Assembly (NCBI GenBank): GCA_025351405.1
Contig: JANXVZ010000019.1
Location: 19,929-83,928, forward strand
Source of the DNA: Sphingomonadales bacterium
GTDB taxonomy: Bacteria; Pseudomonadota; Alphaproteobacteria; Sphingomonadales; Sphingomonadaceae
DNA length: 64,000 nucleotides
Direction: 5' to 3'
Shown: positions 39,498 to 47,955 of the stretch, piece after piece
Position numbering within the stretch: position 1 is the first letter of the stretch
Layout: the number at the start of each line of letters is the position of its first letter
The notes under the pieces: model-generated
Seen by the model: the letters and a program-made list of their open reading frames with translations, nothing else
Told to the model about the DNA's origin: nothing
Databases searched by the model: none
Translations under genes and position numbers: made by a program

Positions 39498-40874
39498 GTG
39501 CCCATCGACATTACCATGCCTGCGCTCTCCCCGACGATGGAGACCGGCACGCTTTCCAAATGGCTGGTCAAGGTCGGCGATACCGTCAAGTCGGGCGATG
39601 TGCTTGCCGAGATCGAGACCGACAAGGCGACGATGGAGGTCGAGAGCATCGACGAAGGCACTGTTACCGAACTCGTCGTCGCGGCGGGGACGGAGGGCGT
39701 GCCGGTCGGGCAGGTGATCATGCGGTTGAGCGAGGAAGGCGAGGCGGCTGCACCCGCGAAGCAAAACGTCGATGAAGCATTCGTGCGGCGCTTGCCCAAT
39801 GTGGTGGCGGAGCCGTTGCCGACCGAAGCCGACCGCAAGGCGCTGTGGGAAAAGACCGCGCCCGCAGTGGCATCGGCCCCTTCCCAACCCGCCGTTCAAC
39901 CCGCAGCGCCGCAAGCCGACGCCGCACGCATCGCCGTGTCGCCCCTGGCGCGCCGCATTGCCGAAGCGCAGGGTCTCGATCTCGCCGCCGTGAAGGGCAG
40001 CGGTCCCAACGGGCGGATCGTGCGTGCGGATGTCGAAGCGGCGGCGGGCGCGGGGGCGGGAAAGGCACCGGTTGCTGCGGCCGCCGCGGCACCCCCAGCT
40101 GCGACCACGAGCCCATCCGCAACGCCGCCTGCTGCGGCCGAGGAAAAGAAGGCGGCCGCGACGCCGGCGCCGGCCGTCTCCGATATTCCGCACACGGTCG
40201 CCAGGCTCGGTGCGGTGCGCAAGATCATCGCCCGGCGCCTGACCGAGGCCAAGCAGACCATTCCGCACATCTACCTCACCGTCGATGTCCGGCTGGATGC
40301 GCTGTTGAAGCTGCGCGGCGAACTCAACGCGGCGCTGGAGCCGCGCGGCATCAAGCTTTCGGTCAACGACATGATCATCAAGGCGCTGGCGCTGGCGTTG
40401 ATCGAGGTGCCGAAATGCAATGTCAGCTTCGCCGGTGACAATCTGATCAGCTACACCCGCGCCGATATCTCGGTGGCGGTGGCGGCGCCGTCCGGGCTGA
40501 TCACGCCGATCATCGTTGGCGCCGATGGCAAGGCGATGTCGACGATAGCCACCGAAATGAAGGCGCTGGCGGACAAGGCCCGCGCCGGCAAGTTGCAACC
40601 GCATGAATACCAGGGCGGCACGGCGTCGCTCAGCAACCTCGGCATGTTCGGCATCAAGCAGTTCGATGCCGTGATCAACCCGCCCCAGGCGATGATCCTC
40701 GCCGTCGGCGCCGGCGAAAAGCGGGCGGTCGTGATCGACAATGCGCTCGCCATCGCCACGGTGATGAGCGTCACCGGCAGCTTCGACCACCGCGCCATCG
40801 ACGGCGCCGATGGCGCGGCGCTGATGGGCGCGTTCAAGGCGCTGGTCGAGGCGCCGCTGGGGTTGGTGGCGTGA
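39498..40874 (+). CDS. pdhC: Dihydrolipoamide acetyltransferase (E2) of pyruvate dehydrogenase
   Basis: E2 forms the core of the PDH complex and transfers the acetyl group to CoA. In 458 aa there is one lipoyl domain (1-78, lipoyl-lysine K43 in [11 protein letters not shown]), an Ala/Pro linker, the peripheral-subunit-binding domain (about 140-175, SPLARRIAEAQGLDLAAVKG) and the catalytic domain ending in the active-site FDHRAIDGADGA. With the lipoyl domain on PdhB the complex carries two kinds of swinging arm. The start GTG 39498 has GGGGAG 8-9 bp before it. The stop overlaps the DUF559 GTG. Confidence 0.96.
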   Translation: MPIDITMPALSPTMETGTLSKWLVKVGDTVKSGDVLAEIETDKATMEVESIDEGTVTELVVAAGTEGVPVGQVIMRLSEEGEAAAPAKQNVDEAFVRRLPNVVAEPLPTEADRKALWEKTAPAVASAPSQPAVQPAAPQADAARIAVSPLARRIAEAQGLDLAAVKGSGPNGRIVRADVEAAAGAGAGKAPVAAAAAAPPAATTSPSATPPAAAEEKKAAATPAPAVSDIPHTVARLGAVRKIIARRLTEAKQTIPHIYLTVDVRLDALLKLRGELNAALEPRGIKLSVNDMIIKALALALIEVPKCNVSFAGDNLISYTRADISVAVAAPSGLITPIIVGADGKAMSTIATEMKALADKARAGKLQPHEYQGGTASLSNLGMFGIKQFDAVINPPQAMILAVGAGEKRAVVIDNALAIATVMSVTGSFDHRAIDGADGAALMGAFKALVEAPLGLVA

Positions 40875-41365
40875 CTCTTCCTGCGCCTTTGCCCTCTCCC
40901 CTTGAGGGAGAGGGCAACTCGGCGCCCTTGCGCCGAGCGGGGAGAGGGGTTTCCTCCTGCGCACACTTGACGCTCGACCGCGCCAAACAACTTCGCGTCG
41001 ACATGACGGACGCTGAAACCAAGCTGTGGCGCATCCTGCGTGCAAAACGGCTCAACGCCTTCAAGCTCAGGCGCCAGCAGCCGATCGGCCCATTCATTGC
41101 CGATTTTGTTTGCCACTCGGTTTGCCTGATCGTTGAGGCAGATGGCTCGCAGCACGCCGACAGCGAAGGCGACGCCCGCAGGACAGACTGGCTGCAAGAA
41201 TGCGACTATCGAGTGTTGCGCTTCTGGAATGCCGACATTCTGCTGCATCCCGATGATGTCGCGCAGGCCATCCATGCCGCTCTAACCGACCCCTCTCCCC
41301 GCTCGCGCAAGACCGCGAGTCGCCCTCTCCCTCAAGGGGAGAGGGAAGAAAGTAGCGCTCCATGA
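40871..41365 (+). CDS. DUF559 (Vsr-like) endonuclease-domain protein in a repeat-bounded unit
   Basis: The central part (residues 35-135) is a DUF559 domain of the PD-(D/E)XK/very-short-patch-repair-like fold: MTDAETKLWRILRAKRL, FKLRRQQPIGPFIADFVC, LIVEADGSQH and YRVLRFWNADIL, with candidate metal ligands in FIADF and EADGSQH. The function is unproven. The first ~25 and last ~25 residues (PSPLEGEG..., ...RPLPQGERE) are just the translated inverted repeats. GTG 40871 overlaps the pdhC TGA and the stop TGA overlaps the lpdA ATG, so the frame uses host DNA at both ends. ATG 41003 is a possible internal start that would yield only the domain. Confidence 0.75.
   Translation: MTLPAPLPSPLEGEGNSAPLRRAGRGVSSCAHLTLDRAKQLRVDMTDAETKLWRILRAKRLNAFKLRRQQPIGPFIADFVCHSVCLIVEADGSQHADSEGDARRTDWLQECDYRVLRFWNADILLHPDDVAQAIHAALTDPSPRSRKTASRPLPQGEREESSAP
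40892..40950. repeat. Left composite inverted-repeat module of the DUF559 unit
   Basis: It comprises three parts: an imperfect palindrome (40892-40915, CCCTCTCCC...GGGAGAGGG), a hairpin CTCGGCGC/GCGCCGAG (40918-40937) and a GGGGAGAGGGGT block ending at 40950. The first 24 bases are the exact reverse complement of 41322-41345. Confidence 0.85.
41289..41345. repeat. Right composite inverted-repeat module of the DUF559 unit
   Basis: This is the mirror image of the left module: ACCCCTCTCCCC, a hairpin CTCGCG/CGCGAG (41302-41319), then the 24-bp palindrome at 41322-41345. The hairpin stem differs in sequence from its partner yet still pairs, as expected if structure is what is conserved. Confidence 0.85.
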
Positions 41366-42759
41366 CCGCTGAATCCTTCGATCTCGTCATCCTCGGCTCC
41401 GGCCCCGGCGGTTATGTCGCCGCCATCCGCGCCGCGCAGCTTGGCCAGAAGGTCGCGATTGTCGAGCGCGAGCGCCTCGGCGGAATCTGCCTCAACTGGG
41501 GCTGCATCCCGACGAAAGCCCTGCTGCGCACCAGCGAGATCTACCATTACATGCAGCACGCCGCCGATTATGGCCTCAGCGCCACCGGCATCGGCTTCGA
41601 TCTCGCCAAGGTGACCGAACGCAGCCGCAAGGTCGCGGGGCAGCTCAATTCCGGCGTCAAGTCGTTGATGAAGAAGAACAAGATCACCGTGGTCGAAGGA
41701 TCCGGCACGCTCACCGGGGCCACGCAGGTCACCGTCACCACCGGCGACCAGACGCGGGTTCTCGACGCCAAAAACCTCATCATCGCCACCGGCGCCCGGG
41801 CCCGCGACCTGCCCGGCGTGCCCGCAGATGGCCAGCGCATCTGGACCTATCGCCACGCCATGGTCCCGCCCGAAATGCCGACAAAGCTGCTGGTCATCGG
41901 ATCAGGGGCAATCGGTATCGAATTTGCCAGTTTCTACAACGACATGGGTGCCGAAGTTACCGTTGTCGAAATGCTCGACCGGGTTTTGCCGGTGGAGGAC
42001 GAGGAGGTTTCCGCCTTCATGGCCAAGACGTTGGCCAAGCAAGGCATGCGCATCCTCACCGGCGCCAAGGTGTCCGACGTCAAGCCGGGTGCCGATGCGG
42101 TCAGCGCGGTGATCACCACCGCCGATGGCAAGGCGACGACCGAAAGCTTCAGCCATGTCATCGTCGCCATCGGCATCGTCCCCAATACCGAGAACATCGG
42201 GCTGGAGGCGCTCGGCATCACCACCGATCGGGGCCACATCGTCACCGATGGCTTTGGCCGCACCGGCATCGACGGCGTATGGGCGATCGGCGATGTCACC
42301 GGCGCGCCATGGCTGGCGCACAAGGCCAGCCACGAAGGCATCATCGCCGTCGAGACGATGGCGGGCCTCCACACCCACCCGATCGACAAGGGCAACATAC
42401 CCGGCTGCACCTATTCGCGCCCGCAGGTGGCGAGCGTCGGCATGACCGAGGTGAAAGCCAGGGCGGCCGGGCACGAAGTAAAGGTCGGCAAGTTCCCGTT
42501 CATCGGCAACGGCAAGGCGATCGCGCTGGGCGAGGCGGAGGGCTTTGTGAAGACGGTGTTCGATGCCGCCACCGGCGAGCTGCTCGGCGCGCACATGGTG
42601 GGTGCCGAAGTTACCGAGCTGATCCAGGGTTATGTCATCGCCCGGCAACTGGAAACCACCGAGCAGGACCTGATCCACACCGTTTTCGCGCATCCGACGC
42701 TGAGCGAGATGATGCACGAAAGCGTGCTGGGCGCCTATGGACGGGCGATCCACTTCTAG
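41362..42759 (+). CDS. lpdA: Dihydrolipoyl dehydrogenase (E3)
   Basis: E3 reoxidises the dihydrolipoyl arms and passes electrons to NAD+. The 465-aa flavoprotein has the FAD loop LGSGPGGYVAAIRAAQ, the redox disulfide in GGICLNWGCIPTKALL, the NAD-binding VIGSGAIGIEFASFY, WAIGDVTGAPWLAHKASHEG and the C-terminal acid-base pair in FAHPTLSEMMHE. The ATG overlaps the DUF559 stop (ATGA). It probably serves other 2-oxoacid dehydrogenases too. Confidence 0.97.
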   Translation: MTAESFDLVILGSGPGGYVAAIRAAQLGQKVAIVERERLGGICLNWGCIPTKALLRTSEIYHYMQHAADYGLSATGIGFDLAKVTERSRKVAGQLNSGVKSLMKKNKITVVEGSGTLTGATQVTVTTGDQTRVLDAKNLIIATGARARDLPGVPADGQRIWTYRHAMVPPEMPTKLLVIGSGAIGIEFASFYNDMGAEVTVVEMLDRVLPVEDEEVSAFMAKTLAKQGMRILTGAKVSDVKPGADAVSAVITTADGKATTESFSHVIVAIGIVPNTENIGLEALGITTDRGHIVTDGFGRTGIDGVWAIGDVTGAPWLAHKASHEGIIAVETMAGLHTHPIDKGNIPGCTYSRPQVASVGMTEVKARAAGHEVKVGKFPFIGNGKAIALGEAEGFVKTVFDAATGELLGAHMVGAEVTELIQGYVIARQLETTEQDLIHTVFAHPTLSEMMHESVLGAYGRAIHF

Positions 42760-42895
42760 CATCGTCGCGGCGAAAGGTTCTGGAGGCCGACAATGCGGAC
42801 CCGGCCGATTGCGGTGGACACCGGCGGTGCCGCCGCAAGGTCGGCGGCGGCGATGCGGCGGCTGTCCTACGACACACGAAAACGGTACGGGAGCG

Positions 42896-43000
42896 ACGTT
42901 CTTTCTCATCGCAAACCGGCCGATTGACCGAAAGGTTTGAAAGGTCAAAACATCTGGAAGGTCAGTGAAATGCCTTCCGGGGCTGACCTTTCGATTTGGC
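42896..43000. repeat. Dispersed AAGGTCAG palindromic repeat, copy 2
   Basis: It lies between the convergent lpdA and carbonic anhydrase genes. The core GGAAGGTCAG (42958-42967) faces CTGACCTTTC (42985-42994) across a 17-bp loop that is close to that of copy 1 (TGCCTTCCGGGG versus CGCCTCCCGGGG). The flank TTCTTTCTCAT (42901-42911) followed by ACCGG also matches copy 1. The rest of the lpdA-carbonic anhydrase gap (42760-42895) holds no gene; it contains CTGTCCTAC, which also occurs near the left end of the window (30-38). Confidence 0.7.
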
Positions 43001-43015
43001 AGCACGCCTTAGGCC

Positions 43016-43687
43016 TCAGGCGCCTGCCGACAATAACCCATTCAGGTCAATGACTTCGAACCGGTCTGTAGCCGGGTCGAGGACACGCAGCGTGCCATCG
43101 GCGATGCCGAAGTGGGCACCCCGCAACGTCAGCGTGCCGGCATCGACGCGCGCCGCGACGAACGGAAAGCTGCGCAGGTTATCGAGGCTCAGCCGGATCG
43201 CCGCCAGTTCGAGCACCTCCTGGGCGTCGATATCCGGGTGTGCGGCGGCGGCGGCCACGGCGGCCTCGCGGGCCGGGCCGATCATGTCCATCCAGTGATC
43301 GATAAAGCCGCCTTCACCGTGCTTGGCGCCGCCGAACTTGCCGGTAAGCGAGGCCGTGATGCCACCGCATTGGGCATGGCCCATGACGATCAGCTCGCTG
43401 ACTTCGATCTGGGTGACGGCGAATTCGATGGCCGCCGATGCGCCATGGTAACCGCGATCGGTCTCGTATGGCGGGACCAGATTGGCGACATTGCGGACGA
43501 CGAAGAGCGCCCCGGGGCCAGTATCGAAAATCCGGGTCGGATCGACGCGGCTGTCCGAACAGGCGATGATCATGGTGCGCGGGCTCTGCCCTTCGTTGGC
43601 GAGTGCATCGTAGCGCTGGCGCTGTTCAACATAGGGTCCGGCACGGAAGCGACGATAGCCATCTAGAAGCGCGCTGAATTCGGACAT
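43016..43687 (-). CDS. Beta-class carbonic anhydrase
   Basis: It catalyses CO2/bicarbonate interconversion, supplying bicarbonate for carboxylations. The 223-aa product has the zinc ligands Cys-Asp-x-Arg in [15 protein letters not shown] and His-x-x-Cys in VMGHAQCGG, with [12 protein letters not shown] between, as in clade B bacterial enzymes. It faces lpdA across the repeat and is divergent from lipA. Confidence 0.96.
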   Translation of the reverse strand: MSEFSALLDGYRRFRAGPYVEQRQRYDALANEGQSPRTMIIACSDSRVDPTRIFDTGPGALFVVRNVANLVPPYETDRGYHGASAAIEFAVTQIEVSELIVMGHAQCGGITASLTGKFGGAKHGEGGFIDHWMDMIGPAREAAVAAAAAHPDIDAQEVLELAAIRLSLDNLRSFPFVAARVDAGTLTLRGAHFGIADGTLRVLDPATDRFEVIDLNGLLSAGA

Positions 43688-43776
43688 GGCGGGTGGTTAG
43701 CAGAGACACCATGGTGCGTCATCCCCGACTTTCGCGACAGGTTGGCAGCAGCCCCGCCAATCGCTATCTGGGGCGC

Positions 43777-44685
43777 ATGAGTGAAACCCCCGCCGTCCTG
43801 CTTCGCGCCCGCAAACCTGATTGGTTGCGCGTGCGGGCGCCGACCTCGACGGCGTTTGCCGAAACCCGGGCACTGATGCGCCGGCTGAAGCTGAATACGG
43901 TCTGCGAGGAAGCCGCCTGCCCGAACATCGGCGAATGCTGGAGCCAGAAGCACGCCACGGTGATGATTCTGGGTGATACCTGCACCAGGGCCTGCGCCTT
44001 TTGCAACGTCAAGACCGGGATGCCGGGGCCGGTCGACCTGCTGGAACCGGCGCATGTCGCCGAAGCGGCGGGGGCGCTGGGGCTTGAGCATATCGTCGTG
44101 ACGTCGGTCGACCGTGACGACCTGCCCGATGGCGGCGCAAGGCAGTTTGTCCGGGTGATCGAGGAACTGCGCAAGCATGCGCCAAGGACGACGATCGAGA
44201 TCCTGACCCCGGATTTTCGCAACAAGGCCAAACTGGCGGTGGAGATGATCGTCGCCGCGGGGCCGGATGTTTACAATCACAACCTCGAGACGGTGCCGCG
44301 CCTGTATCCCACCATCCGTCCCGGCGCGCGCTATTATCATTCCTTGCGGCTGCTCGATCAGGTCAAGAGCCTCAACGCGCAGGTGTTCACGAAATCCGGC
44401 GTGATGGTCGGGCTGGGCGAGACGGCGCAGGAGCTGCACCAGGTGTGGGACGACATGCGCTCCGCCGGAGTCGATTTCCTCACCGTTGGCCAATATCTTC
44501 AGCCGACGCCGCGCCACGCCAAGGTCATCGAGTTTGTACCGCCGGCAACCTTCGCGGCTTATTCGCAGGTCGCCCGCTCGAAAGGCTTCCTGCAGGTGGC
44601 CGCGTCACCGCTGACCCGGTCGTCCTATCATGCCGGCGCCGACTTTGCCGAAATGCAGGCCAAGCGCCGGGCGAAAGCCGGCTGA
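43777..44685 (+). CDS. lipA: Lipoyl synthase
   Basis: LipA is a radical-SAM enzyme inserting two sulfurs into octanoyl chains on E2/H proteins, here the lipoyl domains of PdhB and PdhC encoded just upstream. In 302 aa the auxiliary cluster motif [12 protein letters not shown] precedes the radical-[11 protein letters not shown], and the C-terminus has the conserved [10 protein letters not shown] 43777 is chosen. The sequence TTGGCA-17 bp-TATCTG (43742-43770) would start the transcript almost at this ATG, so a leaderless message is possible. Its stop is one base before ratA. Confidence 0.96.
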   Translation: MSETPAVLLRARKPDWLRVRAPTSTAFAETRALMRRLKLNTVCEEAACPNIGECWSQKHATVMILGDTCTRACAFCNVKTGMPGPVDLLEPAHVAEAAGALGLEHIVVTSVDRDDLPDGGARQFVRVIEELRKHAPRTTIEILTPDFRNKAKLAVEMIVAAGPDVYNHNLETVPRLYPTIRPGARYYHSLRLLDQVKSLNAQVFTKSGVMVGLGETAQELHQVWDDMRSAGVDFLTVGQYLQPTPRHAKVIEFVPPATFAAYSQVARSKGFLQVAASPLTRSSYHAGADFAEMQAKRRAKAG

Positions 44686-44686
44686 A

Positions 44687-45193
44687 ATGCCACGCCATGC
44701 CGAAACGCGGCGGCTGCCGTATACCCCCGACCAGATGTTCGCACTGGTGGCCGATATCGGGCGTTATGCCGATTTCTTGCCCTGGGTGCAGGCGATGCGG
44801 ATCATTTCCCGGATCGAGGAAGCTGGATCCGAGGTGGTCACCGCTGATATGGTCGTCGGCTTCAAGATGGTGCGTGAACGCTTTACCAGCCGGGTGACGT
44901 TGCACCGGCCCGACCGCATCCATGTCGATTATATCTCGGGGCCATTGAAGTATCTGAAGAACGACTGGGTCTTCCGCGCCGCCCCCGGCGGTTGCGACAT
45001 CGATTTCAGCGTCGATTTCGAATTCAAGAACAAGATGTTCGAACGATTGGCCGGGATGTTCTTCTCCGAAGCCTTCCGGCGCATGGTCGGTGCGTTCGAA
45101 CAGCGCGCCGCTGCGGTTTACGGGGCCGCGGGGGAGCCGGCGGGTTCGCCTGCGCCCGGCATCAGCAATTCGAGTGCCACCAAGGCGGCCTGA
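44687..45193 (+). CDS. RatA/Coq10-like START-domain ubiquinone-binding protein
   Basis: This family covers mitochondrial Coq10, a ubiquinone chaperone, and E. coli RatA. The 168-aa protein shows PRHAETRRLPYTPDQMFALV, VADIGRYADFLPWVQA, and a C-terminal VDFEFKNKMFERLAGMFF typical of the family's helix-grip fold. The ATG is one base after the lipA stop. The last 25 codons overlap the convergent pncC gene on the other strand by 76 bp. Confidence 0.9.
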   Translation: MPRHAETRRLPYTPDQMFALVADIGRYADFLPWVQAMRIISRIEEAGSEVVTADMVVGFKMVRERFTSRVTLHRPDRIHVDYISGPLKYLKNDWVFRAAPGGCDIDFSVDFEFKNKMFERLAGMFFSEAFRRMVGAFEQRAAAVYGAAGEPAGSPAPGISNSSATKAA

Positions 45194-45642
45194 CGCCGGA
45201 TTTCGCTGCGACCAAGGTCGCCGAAGTGACGGACATCGGCCACGACGACATCGGGGTCACCATCGCGCTCGGCGCGGGCAAACACCACCGTCCCCACAGG
45301 CTTCTTCGCACTACCGCCCGCCGGGCCGGCGATGCCGGTAATCGCCACCGCAATATCCGCGCCGCTGTGTTTTAACGCGCCCTGCGCCATCGCCCAGGCC
45401 ACGGCAATCGATACCGCGCCAAAGGTTTCAAGGATATCCTGGTTGACGCCGATCGCTTCCATCTTGGCATCGTTCGAATAGGTGACATAGCCGCGATCGA
45501 AAACGTCGGAAGCGCCCGCAAGCTCGGTCAGGGCGGCGCTGACGAGGCCGCCGGTGCAGGATTCGGCGACGGCAACGGTGCGACCGGCGCTGCGGTTCGC
45601 ATCCAGTACGCGCACGGCGGCGGCGATGAGATCGGGGTCCAT
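45118..45642 (-). CDS. pncC: Nicotinamide-nucleotide amidohydrolase (CinA C-terminal type)
   Basis: PncC deamidates nicotinamide mononucleotide to recycle it to NAD. The 174-aa stand-alone CinA-C domain has TVAVAESCTGGLVSAALTE, GYVTYSNDAKMEAIGV and AITGIAGPAGGSAKKPVGTV. Its tail overlaps the 3' end of ratA by 76 bp in antiparallel, and both frames encode GEPAGSPA there because the DNA is near-palindromic. The 9-bp gap to ispDF suggests co-transcription. Confidence 0.93.
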   Translation of the reverse strand: MDPDLIAAAVRVLDANRSAGRTVAVAESCTGGLVSAALTELAGASDVFDRGYVTYSNDAKMEAIGVNQDILETFGAVSIAVAWAMAQGALKHSGADIAVAITGIAGPAGGSAKKPVGTVVFARAERDGDPDVVVADVRHFGDLGRSEIRRQAALVALELLMPGAGEPAGSPAAP

Positions 45643-45651
45643 GGCTTGTCT

Positions 45652-46800
45652 TTACGCCGGCAAACGCACGCTGGCGATGGCCTGCGCTGCCATGCCCTCG
45701 CTCCGCCCGGTAAAGCCGAGGCCTTCGGTCGTCGTCGCCTTGACGCTGACCCGCGACACGTCGACCCCGAGGATGGCGGCGATGCGATCGCGCATGGCCG
45801 GGCGGTATGGACCCACCTTTGGCCGTTCGCAGATAATGGTCAGGTCGACATGGTCGATATGTCCGCCTGCCGCCCGCACCAGGCTTGCGGCATGGGCGAG
45901 GAACTGGTCGGACGCGGCACCCTTCCAGCGCACATCGGACGGCGGAAAATGGTCACCGATGTCGCCGGCGCCGATGGTGCCGAGCAAGGCGTCGGTGATT
46001 GCGTGCAAACCGACATCCGCGTCACTGTGGCCGACAAGGCCGTGGCTGTGCGGGACCTTGATGCCACACAGCCAGACATGGTCACCCGGGCCAAAGCGGT
46101 GAACATCGAACCCGGTGGCGGCGCGCGAGGTAAGGCTGGGGGCAGTCATCGCGGCGGCTTTGGCAAAGTCCGCAGGCTCCGTCACCTTGAAAGCGCGTTC
46201 GTCACCCGGCGAAACCGCGACACGCAGCCCGGCAGCCAGCGCGATGCCGAGCTCGTCGGTGGCACCGCAGGCAGCGGCACGGTGCGCGGCAAGGATCGCT
46301 GCAAAACGGAAGGCCTGCGGTGTCTGGACGCGCTGCAGGCCATCGCGATCGACGCTGCCATCGAAATATGTGTGGCCATGGCGCAGGCTGTCGGTAACGG
46401 GCAGGGCGGGGACCGCGCCGATGGTGGCGGCGTCGGCCATCGCCGCCATCAGCGCATCGATGACGGTTGCTGGAACAAAGGCGCGCGCTGCATCATGGAC
46501 CATGACGATATCGGGAGCTGCGACCACAAGCGCCTCCAGGCCCGCGCGCACCGATAACTGCCGCGTCGCGCCGCCCTGTACCGGAGCGGGCAAGGAAAGT
46601 CCCGCAACGGCGGCGTCGTAGAGCGCGCGGTCATCGGGGTTGATCACCACGGTCACACCGTCGATTGCCGGGTGGGCCAGCAGGGCTTCGATTGCATGGC
46701 GCAGCAACGGTCTCCCGTTGATGTCATGGTATTGCTTGGGCAGGTCGCCGCCGGCGCGAACACCTTTGCCGGCTGCAACAACGAGGGCGTGAACAGTCAT
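45652..46800 (-). CDS. ispDF: Bifunctional IspD/IspF isoprenoid enzyme
   Basis: This covers two steps of the MEP isoprenoid pathway. IspD (residues 1-220; [26 protein letters not shown]) makes CDP-methylerythritol, and IspF (about 225-382; [45 protein letters not shown]) cyclises it with release of CMP. The two metal His/Asp of IspF are in DVHRF. Fusion is common in alphaproteobacteria. The intervening IspE is not in this window. It is divergent from dusB. Confidence 0.97.
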   Translation of the reverse strand: MTVHALVVAAGKGVRAGGDLPKQYHDINGRPLLRHAIEALLAHPAIDGVTVVINPDDRALYDAAVAGLSLPAPVQGGATRQLSVRAGLEALVVAAPDIVMVHDAARAFVPATVIDALMAAMADAATIGAVPALPVTDSLRHGHTYFDGSVDRDGLQRVQTPQAFRFAAILAAHRAAACGATDELGIALAAGLRVAVSPGDERAFKVTEPADFAKAAAMTAPSLTSRAATGFDVHRFGPGDHVWLCGIKVPHSHGLVGHSDADVGLHAITDALLGTIGAGDIGDHFPPSDVRWKGAASDQFLAHAASLVRAAGGHIDHVDLTIICERPKVGPYRPAMRDRIAAILGVDVSRVSVKATTTEGLGFTGRSEGMAAQAIASVRLPA

Positions 46801-46885
46801 CCACGCTCCCTACCGTGCCCTTTGCTTGCCGAACAGGGCGAAAGCCGATAGGTGCTCTGCCTGTTTTTGAGGCACCCGACGACCT

Positions 46886-47884
46886 GTGACACTTGCCAGC
46901 ATCCCGATCGGCCCGTTGCGGCTGCTGCCGGTTATCCTGGCGCCGATGACCGGCGTCACCGACCGGCCGTTTCGCACCCTGGTCAAGCGCTATGGTGCCG
47001 GCTTGACGGTCACCGAGATGATCGCCAGCGAGGCGATGATCCGGGAAACCCGCCAATCACTGCAAAAGGCGGCGTGGGACCCGAGCGAGGAGCCGGTATC
47101 GATGCAACTCGCCGGTTGCGAGCCCTCACGCATGGCCGAAGCCGCAAAACTCAATGAAGGCATGGGCGCTGCGATCATCGACATCAACATGGGCTGCCCC
47201 GTCAAGAAAGTCGTCAATGGCCATGCCGGTTCAGCCCTCATGCGCGAGCCGGAATTGGCACGGCGGCTGATCGAAGCGACGGTCAAGGCGGTAAAGGTGC
47301 CGGTAACCCTCAAGATGCGCATGGGTTGGGACCATGCCAGCCTCAACGCGCCGGAGCTGGCGAAGGTCGCGGAGGATCTGGGCGTCCAGTTGATCACTGT
47401 GCACGGCCGGACGCGTTGCCAGCTTTACACCGGTACAGCGGACTGGGCCTTTGTCCGCCGAGTAAAGAACGCTGTACAAATCCCTGTAATCGTTAATGGC
47501 GACATCTGTTCTATCGACGATGCTGAGACGGCGCTGGCGCAGTCGGGCGCCGATGGCGTGATGATCGGCCGCGGGGCATATGGGCGGCCGTGGCTGATCG
47601 CCCAGGTCATGGCTGCCCTGACGGGGTGCCCCGTACCGGCGGACCCCGGCCTTGCCGAACAGCACGCGCTGGTACGCGAACATCATGCGATGATGCTGGA
47701 CCTTTACGGGCCGGTGATTGGCATCAACCTCGCGCGAAAGCATCTCGGCTGGTACACCAAGGGCCTGCATGATTCAGGCACTTTCCGTAACGCAGTCAAC
47801 CAGTTGAGCGATCCCATGCAGGTTCGCGGGATGATCGACGCATTCTATGAAGGCCAGATGCGCCACGCTGCCCTGGCCGCCTGA
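46886..47884 (+). CDS. dusB: tRNA-dihydrouridine synthase B
   Basis: DusB reduces uridine to dihydrouridine in the tRNA D-loop using FMN. The 332-aa protein has the TIM-barrel start LAPMTGVTDRPFRTLV, the catalytic Cys in MGCPVKKVVNGHAGSAL, TVHGRTRCQLYTGTADW and MIGRGAYGRPWLI. The start is GTG 46886. dusB leading the ntr genes is the usual alphaproteobacterial order. Its TGA is the first of three repeated TGATGGCG junctions before ntrB. Confidence 0.95.
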   Translation: MTLASIPIGPLRLLPVILAPMTGVTDRPFRTLVKRYGAGLTVTEMIASEAMIRETRQSLQKAAWDPSEEPVSMQLAGCEPSRMAEAAKLNEGMGAAIIDINMGCPVKKVVNGHAGSALMREPELARRLIEATVKAVKVPVTLKMRMGWDHASLNAPELAKVAEDLGVQLITVHGRTRCQLYTGTADWAFVRRVKNAVQIPVIVNGDICSIDDAETALAQSGADGVMIGRGAYGRPWLIAQVMAALTGCPVPADPGLAEQHALVREHHAMMLDLYGPVIGINLARKHLGWYTKGLHDSGTFRNAVNQLSDPMQVRGMIDAFYEGQMRHAALAA

Positions 47885-47955
47885 TGGCGGCGTTTTCTGG
47901 TGACGTTGTCGAAGGTGACCGCCTGATGGCGGCGTCGACAGATGTGGCCGCCTGA
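47884..47955 (+). CDS. 23-codon ORF bridging dusB and ntrB
   Basis: ATG 47884 overlaps the dusB TGA (TGATG), and after 23 codons a TGA overlaps the ntrB ATG in the same TGATG form. The peptide begins MAAFSGDVVE and ends DVAA, and matches nothing I know. The DNA is built from three imperfect copies of CCGCCTGATGGCGGCGT (about 47876, 47919 and 47948), i.e. the stop/start junction itself has been repeated. It may be a coupling leader that sets NtrB levels, or a neutral duplication scar. Confidence 0.5.
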   Translation: MAAFSGDVVEGDRLMAASTDVAA

